Made by a program: the position numbers and the translations under genes. The notes under the pieces are model-generated. The model made no database searches, was not told where the DNA came from, and saw only the letters and a program-made list of their open reading frames with translations. A DNA stretch of 5,172 nucleotides from Oscillospiraceae bacterium (lineage in GTDB: Bacteria; Bacillota; Clostridia; Oscillospirales; Oscillospiraceae): the NCBI GenBank assembly GCA_031280855.1, contig JAITGH010000143.1, forward strand, positions 1 through 5,172, written 5' to 3'. This document shows positions 1 to 5,172 of this stretch, in pieces; position 1 is the first letter of the stretch, and each line of letters opens with the position of its first letter.

Positions 1-1180
1 CGAATCGCTTAAAGTACTGTTAGACTCCTACAAGCCGCATTTCACGGGACTTCGATGCGGTGAGCCGCTGCTTGGCGGCGACGTATCCGAAGTCGCGGAG
101 CTGCTGTCGGGCGTTGTCAAATCGCGTACGGAGTCCTCTGACGCGGCGCACGTATTCATCGGACACGGAACGGCGCACTCGGCGAACAGCGCGTACGGGA
201 GCTTACAGGCGCGGTTGGGTACGATTGCGCACATCGGCACGGTTGAGGCGGAGCCGTCGCAGGCGGAGGTGCTGGCGCGAGTGAAAGCCTCCGGCGCTAA
301 GCGCGTCGCGCTCTACCCGCTGATGATCGTTGCGGGCGAACATGCGCTGACCGATATTGCGGGCGACTCGCCCGATAGCTGGAAATCGATGTTCGAACGC
401 GAGGGGTTCACGGTAGAGTGCGTGCTCACAGGGCTTGGCGAGTATCCGGAAGTTCGCGCGATGTTCGTCAACCGCGCCGCCAAGCAGACTCACGGAGTCC
501 TATACGGAGTCGGAGTCGGACCCGGCGATCCGGAACACTTGACGCTCAAGGCGGTGAGAGTGCTGAACAGCGTCGACGTAATCGCCGCGCCGGAGCAAGG
601 CGGAGACCACATCGCGCTTGACATCGTCACAAACTACCTCGACGGCAAGCGGATCATTCGGTGCGCCACTCCGATGAGCAACGATCCCGAGGTAACCGGC
701 AAGGCGTACCGGGCGGCGGCGGTCGCGATCGCGGAACTGCTTGACGCCGGGCGCAGCGTCGCGTTTGTAACGCTTGGCGACCCGTCGATCTACTCGACGT
801 ATCTGTACATACAACGGCTGGTGCGCGAGCTGGGGTACGCGTGTGAGATTGTGCCGGGTATAACCTCGTTTTGCGCGGCGGCGGCGCGGCTCGGCTCGGT
901 CAACCCGGAGTTTGACGGATTGTGCAGTGGGACGCAGCCGCTGCTGATCGTGCCCGCGTCCGCGTCGGACGATTTGATCGATCTGCCTGTTAACAAGGTG
1001 CTGATGAAGCGAGTCTCGTCATTGCCCGCGCTTGCGGAAAGGTTTAAGTCGCGAGGGGCTCGAATCGCGGCGGTAACGAACTGCGGGCTTCCCGGCGAGC
1101 AGCTCGCGTTCGGCGTTGACGCGCTTCACAGCGTTAAGGGCTACCTCACGCTCGTCGTCGTGAAAGAGAGTACGCCGTGA
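1..1180 (+). CDS. cbiK/cbiL: CbiK-CbiL fusion: sirohydrochlorin cobaltochelatase + cobalt-factor II C20-methyltransferase (5'-partial)
   Basis: The frame is open from the window edge (first whole codon at 2) to TGA 1178-1180, giving 392 residues. Residues 1 to about 163 match the C-terminal part of CbiK, which inserts Co2+ into sirohydrochlorin. Visible are GEPLL (20-24), FIGHGT with His55, GTVEAEP with Glu82, and PLMIVAGEHALTDIAGD with His114. The spacing of these three residues fits the metal ligands of Salmonella CbiK (His145, Glu175, His207). Roughly 90 N-terminal residues should therefore lie upstream. From about residue 165 (nt 494) a complete class III SAM-methyltransferase domain of CbiL/CobI type follows: GVGVGPGDPEHLTL, VAFVTLGDPSIYSTYLYI, EIVPGITSFCAAAA, VLMKR and a late LPGEQ. 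It would methylate C20 of cobalt-factor II, the product of the first domain. The in-frame TTG at 215 is not the start, because conserved CbiK sequence runs upstream of it. The stop overlaps the next gene by 4 nt. The family calls are firm; that it is a natural fusion rests on one unbroken frame. Confidence 0.93.
   Translation, partial: ESLKVLLDSYKPHFTGLRCGEPLLGGDVSEVAELLSGVVKSRTESSDAAHVFIGHGTAHSANSAYGSLQARLGTIAHIGTVEAEPSQAEVLARVKASGAKRVALYPLMIVAGEHALTDIAGDSPDSWKSMFEREGFTVECVLTGLGEYPEVRAMFVNRAAKQTHGVLYGVGVGPGDPEHLTLKAVRVLNSVDVIAAPEQGGDHIALDIVTNYLDGKRIIRCATPMSNDPEVTGKAYRAAAVAIAELLDAGRSVAFVTLGDPSIYSTYLYIQRLVRELGYACEIVPGITSFCAAAARLGSVNPEFDGLCSGTQPLLIVPASASDDLIDLPVNKVLMKRVSSLPALAERFKSRGARIAAVTNCGLPGEQLAFGVDALHSVKGYLTLVVVKESTP
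1166..1170 (+). promoter_or_regulatory. Weak ribosome binding site for the hemA-sirC fusion
   Basis: A purine-rich GAGAG, within GAAAGAGAG at 1162-1170, lies 6 nt before the GTG start at 1177. It is poorer than the sites of the following genes. The start also overlaps the upstream stop codon (GTGA). Translation of hemA probably depends on ribosomes finishing cbiK/cbiL. A second in-frame GTG at 1183 is an alternative start. Confidence 0.45.
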
Positions 1181-2616
1181 ACGTGAGCGCGTGCGTCATA
1201 GATTGGAAGTCCGCGAACGCCGAGACTCGCGGCGCGTTCGCGTTCACCGCGTCAGCAATTGAGGAGATCTGTTCGAGGGTGCGAACCGCGTATCCGTGCG
1301 TCTTGCTGTCAACGTGTAATCGGTGCGAGCTTTACGTGAACGGCGCGGACGCAGATCCGCTTACGCTTTTGTGCGAGTCCGCCGGGTTGGACTTGCACGC
1401 GTACGCCTCCTATTTCCGCGTGTATCGCGGCGATGACGCGGTGACTTGGCTGTTTCGAGTCGCGTGCGGGCTGGAGTCGCAGATAGTAGGCGAGGGTCAG
1501 ATCCTGACGCAATTGAAGTCCGCTGCGGCAACCGCGAGAGAACTAGAGTGCTCCGACAGCGTATTGCAGACGCTGTTTCGACTGGCGATTACGGCGGGCA
1601 AGGCGGTGCGGACTCGCGTGCGGCCGGAGGGCGCTCCGACCTCGATTGCGGAGTCGGCGGTGCGCCGCGCAGAGTCGCATTTCGGGACGCTTAGCGGCAG
1701 ATCTGCCGTCGTTATCGGTAACGGCGCGACGGGACGGCTGTGCGCGGAACTATTGCGGGCTCGAGGGTGTTCCGTAACGGTGACGCTGCGCAGTTACAAG
1801 CATGGCGAGACCGTCGTGCCCAAGGGTTGCGCGACTGTCGCGTACGGTGAGCGATTTGGCGCGCTCGAGCTTGCGGATATCTTGTTCAGCGCGACCTCCG
1901 GCGCACACTTGACGCTCGCGCTGGAGCAATATGCGGCTCTCCGCGTGAAGCCGCAGTTCATCGCAGATTTAGCGGTACCGTTCGACACGGATCGGCGGCT
2001 GAAGCCGCTGCCCGGGCTCACGCTGATCGATATGGACGACTTCGACGACGAGGGGCTCGCCCGGCAGGTGTACAGTCCCGCCGCACTCGAGGAAATCGAG
2101 TCCATCGCCGAGCAGCATATCAAGGAGTTCAAACGCTGGCTTAGTAACCGTAACCTACGCTTGTTCGCGGATCCGCCGAGGTTCCCGCTGTTCATCGACC
2201 TACGCGGCCGTAAGTGCGTCGTTATCGGCTGCGGCAAGATCGGGACGCGCCGCGCTCGAGCGTTACTCGATTACGGCGCGAGCGTAACGATCATCGATCC
2301 CGCCGCCGACTTCGCCGCAATCGATCACGCCGGAGTTACATCGGAGCGGCGAGAGTTCGAGCCGTCCGATCTTGACGGAGCGTTTCTCGCCATCGCCGCA
2401 ACGAACGTGCGCGAAGTGAATCGCGCAATCGCGGAGCAATGCCGTAGGCGCGGCGTATTCGTAAGCGTAGCGGACTCGGCGGATGAGTGCACGTTCTGGT
2501 TCCCCGCGCTATGCTCGAATGAACGGTTGAGCGTCGGGCTTGTATCCCGCGATGGCGCGCATTCTTACGTTGCGGACTCCGCTCGGCGCGTCCGCGCACT
2601 TATGGAGGAGCTATGA
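1177..2616 (+). CDS. hemA: Glutamyl-tRNA reductase fused to precorrin-2 dehydrogenase (HemA-SirC)
   Basis: The protein has 479 residues and starts with GTG. Residues 1 to about 325 are GluTR, which reduces glutamyl-tRNA to glutamate-1-semialdehyde with NADPH. The catalytic Cys47 lies in LLSTCNRCELYV, the core motif VACGLESQIVGEGQIL is at 95-110, the NADP-binding loop VVIGNGATG at 178-186, and the spinal-helix segment IESIAEQHIKEFKRWL at 307-322. Residues 336-479 (nt 2182 on) match the N-terminal half of CysG (SirC, Met8p type), the NAD-dependent dehydrogenase making sirohydrochlorin from precorrin-2. It shows PLFIDLRGRKCVVIGCGKIGT (from 337), LAIAATN (404-410) and FVSVAD with Asp433, which aligns with catalytic Asp104 of CysG. 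The usual GluTR dimerisation domain after the spinal helix is absent and the SirC helical tail is short. Two conserved GluTR histidines (E. coli His10 and His99 by my alignment) are Trp10 and Trp91. The HemA-SirC fusion is known in clostridia. Both calls are firm. Confidence 0.95.
   Translation: MNVSACVIDWKSANAETRGAFAFTASAIEEICSRVRTAYPCVLLSTCNRCELYVNGADADPLTLLCESAGLDLHAYASYFRVYRGDDAVTWLFRVACGLESQIVGEGQILTQLKSAAATARELECSDSVLQTLFRLAITAGKAVRTRVRPEGAPTSIAESAVRRAESHFGTLSGRSAVVIGNGATGRLCAELLRARGCSVTVTLRSYKHGETVVPKGCATVAYGERFGALELADILFSATSGAHLTLALEQYAALRVKPQFIADLAVPFDTDRRLKPLPGLTLIDMDDFDDEGLARQVYSPAALEEIESIAEQHIKEFKRWLSNRNLRLFADPPRFPLFIDLRGRKCVVIGCGKIGTRRARALLDYGASVTIIDPAADFAAIDHAGVTSERREFEPSDLDGAFLAIAATNVREVNRAIAEQCRRRGVFVSVADSADECTFWFPALCSNERLSVGLVSRDGAHSYVADSARRVRALMEEL
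2604..2608 (+). promoter_or_regulatory. Ribosome binding site for hemC
   Basis: GGAGG, extended to GGAGGAG at 2604-2610, lies inside the last codons of the hemA-sirC fusion, 4 nt before ATG 2613. That ATG shares ATGA with the upstream stop. This supports the ATG start and translational coupling. Confidence 0.75.
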
Positions 2617-3464
2617 CGAGGATTCGAGTGCTCAGCCGCGATAGCTTGCTCGCGGTGCGCCAGTCGGAACTGGTGATCGACGCCATACGCGCCTATGACC
2701 CGAGGGTTAACGTCGAACTGATCACGATGAAGACGTCCGGCGACTTAACGGTCGACCGCTCACTTGAGGAGCTTGGCGGCAAGGGGCTGTTCGTGCGAGA
2801 GCTTGACGACGCGTTGCTTGACGGCCGCGGCGAGATCAGCGTCCACAGTTGCAAAGACATGCCGACGGAACTTCACCCGGAGCTTCCGATCGTCGCGTAC
2901 TCAAGGCGTGAGGATGCGCGAGACGCGCTGGTATTGCCGCTTGGGAAGTCGGAGCTTGACTTCGGCAAGCCGATCGGGTGCTCAAGCCGACGGCGTGCGA
3001 TTCAGCTTGAGCGGTTGTACCCCGGCATACGCGTAGAGCCGATTCGCGGGAACGTTCCGACTCGAGTGCGCAAGCTTGACGAGGGCGGGTACTCCGCGCT
3101 GGTACTCGCGGCGGCGGGATTGCGGCGACTGGGACTGGAGTCGCGGATAAGCCGCGTGTTTGAGCCGTCGGAGATGATCCCCGCCGCATGTCAAGGCATA
3201 ATCGCGGTGCAGGCTCGGCGCGGATTCGCTGCGCGAGCGCTCGGCGGGTTCAACGACTCGCAGTCGGAGCTTCAAGCACTCGCGGAGCGTGCGTTTGTCC
3301 GCGAGCTTGGCGCGGACTGCTTCGCGCCGATCGCGGTCTATGCGGAGTTCGCGGGAACGCTCGTACGGATCTGCGCGATGTTTGACGGGAATTACGATGA
3401 GACGGCAGCAGACGCGTCGGACGCGGAATCGGCGGCGATCGAACTTGCGGGGAGGTTCAAATGA
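2613..3464 (+). CDS. hemC: Hydroxymethylbilane synthase (porphobilinogen deaminase)
   Basis: The 283-residue protein polymerises four porphobilinogen molecules into the linear tetrapyrrole hydroxymethylbilane, in the cytoplasm. Family motifs run the whole length: IRVLSRDSLLAVRQ (4-17), TSGD (41-44), LGGKGLFVREL (54-64), VHSCKDMP (77-84) with the catalytic Asp82 (E. coli Asp84), IGCSSRRR (121-128) with the substrate-binding arginines, IRGNVPTRVRKLD (144-156), AAGLRRLGLESRI (167-179) and IPAACQG (189-195). Cys236 in GADCFAPIAVYAE is the expected attachment site of the dipyrromethane cofactor. Its surroundings differ from the E. coli GGCQVPIG (Asp precedes the Cys, and PIA replaces PIG). The length is about 30 residues below E. 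coli HemC, the difference falling mainly in the C-terminal domain. Start and stop both overlap neighbours by 4 nt. The product feeds the HemD domain of the next gene. The identification is very secure. Confidence 0.97.
   Translation: MTRIRVLSRDSLLAVRQSELVIDAIRAYDPRVNVELITMKTSGDLTVDRSLEELGGKGLFVRELDDALLDGRGEISVHSCKDMPTELHPELPIVAYSRREDARDALVLPLGKSELDFGKPIGCSSRRRAIQLERLYPGIRVEPIRGNVPTRVRKLDEGGYSALVLAAAGLRRLGLESRISRVFEPSEMIPAACQGIIAVQARRGFAARALGGFNDSQSELQALAERAFVRELGADCFAPIAVYAEFAGTLVRICAMFDGNYDETAADASDAESAAIELAGRFK
3451..3455 (+). promoter_or_regulatory. Ribosome binding site for the cobA-hemD fusion
   Basis: GGAGG, within GGGGAGG at 3449-3455, lies 5 nt before ATG 3461 and 8 nt before a second in-frame ATG at 3464. 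The first ATG gives the 4-nt overlap with hemC. The second has the more usual spacing and would give a start one residue shorter. The sequence alone does not decide between them. Confidence 0.7.
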
Positions 3465-4873
3465 TGGGGAAGGTTACGCTGGTAGGCGCGGGTCCCGGCG
3501 ATCCCGGATTGCTGACTCTGCGCGGGCTTGAGGCAATGCGCGAGGCGGACGTCGTGGTGTTTGATCGCCTGGTATCCGGTGAGATACTACAGCTTATTCC
3601 GAATTCTGTAAGGCGAGTGAACGTTGGCAAGGAAAGCGGGAACCATCCGGTTCCGCAAGGTGAGATCAACCGAATCTTGCTTGACGAGGCACTTGCGGGC
3701 AATAACGTGGTGCGTCTTAAGGGCGGCGATCCGTTCCTGTTCGGACGCGGCGGCGAGGAGCTGGAACTGCTTGCCCGAAGCGGTGTGGCGTTCGAGGTCG
3801 TGCCGGGAATAACATCGGCGCTTGCCGCGCCCGCGTACGCCGGGATTCCCGTGACTCATCGCGATTATTGCAACGGAGTGCACGTAGTGACCGCTCACGC
3901 GGGCGAAGGTAAAGCTCCGCAGCTTGACTTCGCGACGCTTGCGAGGCTCGGCGGAACGCTGGTCTTCCTGATGGGCTCGACGGCAATCGCGAGATTGGCG
4001 GCGGGTCTGATTGACGCGGGAATGAGCGCGGAGACTCCCGCCGCCGTGGTCGAGCACGGCACTCGCCCGAATCAGCGCAAGACGCTTGCGGCGTTGTCCG
4101 ACTTCGCAAAAGGCGGAACGTTCGAGAGCCCCGCAATACTCGTCGTCGGAGCGGTGTGCGAGCTAAGCCGCGACTTCGATTGGTTCTCCGCGCTGCCGCT
4201 TAAAGGGCGGAGAGTCGCGGTGACGCGCTCTGCGGAGTTACTCGGACGGTTGAGCGCGATGTTACGACGGCTTGGCGCGGAGGTCGTTGCGATTCCGTGC
4301 ATCGAGACGGAGTACCTCACCCCGGAACTGCCCGATTTCGCGGAGTACGAGTGGCTCGCGTTTACCAGCCCGACGGGAGTGCGGGCGTTCGCCAAGTTGC
4401 TTGAGTCAAGCGGCAGAGACGTACGCGCAATAGCGGCGCTCAGACTCGCCGCCGTCGGAGCCGCAACGGCTCGCGAACTTTACGACTCACTGCGCGTCCG
4501 AGCGGACTACGTGCCGGAGCGATTCAACTCAGACTCGCTGGCGGATGGTTTAGCCGCATTGGGCGCATCGCGAATCCTGCACGTCGGCGCGGAAAGCGGC
4601 TCGCCGCACTTCTCGACTTTGCCCGTATACCGCACCATTACGCTGAGCGTTGACGCAGAACTCGGTACGCTCGACTGCGTTTGCTTCACCGGCGCGTCGA
4701 CGGTGCGAGGCTTCGCGGACTCGTACGGCGACGTGACGACGCTTCGAGCGGCGTGCATCGGAGCCTCGACAGCCGCCGAGGCAGAGCTTCGCGGGTTCCG
4801 CAACATCGCAATTGCCGCAGATGCGACCCTCGAGTCGCTATGCGACGCGGTTACCACATTATTGAAGGAGTGA
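3461..4873 (+). CDS. cobA/hemD: Uroporphyrinogen III C-methyltransferase / uroporphyrinogen III synthase fusion (CobA-HemD)
   Basis: The fusion has 470 residues. Residues 1 to about 245 are a complete SUMT, which uses two SAM to methylate uroporphyrinogen III at C2 and C7, giving precorrin-2. Motifs are VGAGPGDPGLLTL (8-20), VVRLKGGDPFLFGRGGEE (83-100), VVPGITSALAAPAYAGIP (113-130) followed by VTHRD, the MGS segment (171-173), and VEHGT (197-201). Residues from about 247 (nt 4199) are uroporphyrinogen III synthase, which cyclises hydroxymethylbilane with inversion of ring D. It is recognised by LKGRRVAVTR (247-256), LRRLGAEVVAIPCIET (268-283), FTSPTGVRAF (301-310), AAVGAATAREL (330-340), the PVYRT strand (388-392) and ACIGASTAAEAELRGF (431-446). 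HemD sequences diverge widely, so this half rests on motif order. It is about 225 residues and looks compact in its middle. The domains do consecutive steps, although HemD acts first. This fusion is common in clostridia and some other Bacillota. The SUMT call is secure; the HemD call is strong. Confidence 0.95.
   Translation: MMGKVTLVGAGPGDPGLLTLRGLEAMREADVVVFDRLVSGEILQLIPNSVRRVNVGKESGNHPVPQGEINRILLDEALAGNNVVRLKGGDPFLFGRGGEELELLARSGVAFEVVPGITSALAAPAYAGIPVTHRDYCNGVHVVTAHAGEGKAPQLDFATLARLGGTLVFLMGSTAIARLAAGLIDAGMSAETPAAVVEHGTRPNQRKTLAALSDFAKGGTFESPAILVVGAVCELSRDFDWFSALPLKGRRVAVTRSAELLGRLSAMLRRLGAEVVAIPCIETEYLTPELPDFAEYEWLAFTSPTGVRAFAKLLESSGRDVRAIAALRLAAVGAATARELYDSLRVRADYVPERFNSDSLADGLAALGASRILHVGAESGSPHFSTLPVYRTITLSVDAELGTLDCVCFTGASTVRGFADSYGDVTTLRAACIGASTAAEAELRGFRNIAIAADATLESLCDAVTTLLKE
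4865..4870 (+). promoter_or_regulatory. Ribosome binding site for hemB
   Basis: AAGGAG lies within the last codons of the cobA-hemD fusion, 7 nt before ATG 4878. It is the best-spaced Shine-Dalgarno sequence of the window. It belongs to the only gene that does not overlap its predecessor: the stop ends at 4873 and the gap is 4874-4877. It fixes the hemB start. Confidence 0.8.
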
Positions 4874-4877
4874 CGGC

Positions 4878-5172
4878 ATGATAATCAGACCCAGACGACT
4901 GCGAAGCAGCGCGGCATTGCGCGAACTGGTGCGCGAGACCCGTGTATCGGCGCAAAGCCTGATCTATCCGATGTTCGTGACGGAGTCGCACGGAGTGACG
5001 CGAGAGATCTCGTCCATGCCCGGGCAATATCACTACAGCGCGGATACGATCGAACCCGTCGTCGAGCGACTGCTTGAGCGCGGAGTCGGCAAGATTCTCC
5101 TCTTCGGATTGCCGGAGCATAAGGACGAGCAGGGAAGCGGGGCGTGGAGCCGCGACGGCGCGGTTCAAAGAG
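4878..5172 (+). CDS. hemB: Porphobilinogen synthase (5-aminolevulinate dehydratase), 3'-partial
   Basis: The first 98 residues are present; the frame is still open at the window edge (HemB is about 320-330 residues, so some two thirds are missing). HemB condenses two 5-aminolevulinate molecules to porphobilinogen. The N-terminal arm and first barrel strands are typical: RPRRLRSSAALRELVRET (4-21), SLIYPMFV (27-34), EISSMPG (43-49), GVGKILLFGLP (69-79), KDEQGSGAWSRDGAVQR (82-98). The last segment aligns closely with E. coli HemB (TDETGSDAWREDGLVAR, from memory). The metal-binding cysteines or aspartates and the two active-site lysines lie beyond the window, so the Zn or Mg type cannot be judged. 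The good ribosome binding site and the 4-nt gap place it in the same operon. In comparable clostridial clusters hemL follows, which would supply the one missing step. Confidence 0.95.
   Translation, partial: MIIRPRRLRSSAALRELVRETRVSAQSLIYPMFVTESHGVTREISSMPGQYHYSADTIEPVVERLLERGVGKILLFGLPEHKDEQGSGAWSRDGAVQR

Noticed and set aside
470..505. Frameshift or missed stop making an artificial CbiK-CbiL fusion
   Set aside because: The frame is continuous, both domains keep family motifs up to the junction, and no ribosome binding site with a good start is seen at the domain border. Read data would still be needed to exclude an error fully.
215..1180. Separate gene starting at TTG 215
   Set aside because: The same frame runs on upstream to the window edge with conserved CbiK sequence, including the HGT metal-ligand histidine, so 215 is an internal Leu codon.
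1695..1708. Perfect 14-bp palindrome CGGCAGATCTGCCG inside hemA
   Set aside because: It has no loop for an RNA hairpin, lies mid-gene at the entry to the NADP-binding loop, and one palindrome of this length is not surprising in 5 kb. There is no second copy or promoter to suggest an operator.
1794..2237. 147-codon open frame on the minus strand opposite hemA
   Set aside because: Low-complexity Ser/Arg-rich product, antisense to well-conserved GluTR sequence. Typical of high-GC shadow frames. The other minus-strand frames (for example 3587-4057 and 3717-4136) are rejected for the same reason.
4399..4411. Inverted repeat GCTTGAGTCAAGC in the HemD part
   Set aside because: Short, with a single-base centre, inside coding sequence, with no T-run or gene boundary nearby. 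Not a terminator or operator.
4874..4877. Intergenic regulatory element before hemB
   Set aside because: Only 4 nt of non-coding sequence exist. A promoter or riboswitch cannot be recognised there, and any cobalamin riboswitch would have to lie upstream of the window.

Overview
The window is a fully coding stretch of one strand, about 60% GC by eye, carrying five genes packed head to tail. It reads as part of an anaerobic cobalamin (vitamin B12) precursor operon. Two gene fusions (glutamyl-tRNA reductase with precorrin-2 dehydrogenase, and uroporphyrinogen III methyltransferase with uroporphyrinogen III synthase), the gene order hemA-hemC-cobA/hemD-hemB and the early-cobalt-insertion enzymes CbiK and CbiL all suggest an anaerobic bacterium of the Clostridia (Bacillota). 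If so, it is a lineage with unusually high GC. The host assignment is inference of moderate confidence.

Layout: 1-1180 holds the 3' part of a CbiK-CbiL fusion, cut by the window start. 1177-2616 is a HemA-SirC (CysG N-terminal type) fusion. 2613-3464 is HemC. 3461-4873 is a CobA-HemD fusion. 4878-5172 is the 5' part of hemB, cut by the window end. The first three junctions are 4-nt stop/start overlaps (GTGA, ATGA, ATGA) and the last gap is only 4 nt. There is therefore no intergenic stretch in which a promoter, riboswitch or terminator could sit, and the genes are very probably co-transcribed and translationally coupled. I see no RNA gene, mobile element, CRISPR array or long repeat.

The genes form one pathway: glutamyl-tRNA to glutamate-1-semialdehyde (HemA), [to 5-aminolevulinate by HemL, not in the window], to porphobilinogen (HemB), to hydroxymethylbilane (HemC), to uroporphyrinogen III (HemD), to precorrin-2 (CobA), to sirohydrochlorin (SirC), to cobalt-sirohydrochlorin (CbiK), to cobalt-factor III (CbiL). 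Eight enzymatic activities are carried on five polypeptides. hemL is the obvious missing step and is expected just downstream of hemB.

I do not find an undescribed system here. The points most worth a second look are the domain fusions, the apparent loss of the usual GluTR dimerisation domain where SirC is joined to HemA, and the replacement of two normally conserved GluTR histidines by tryptophan.
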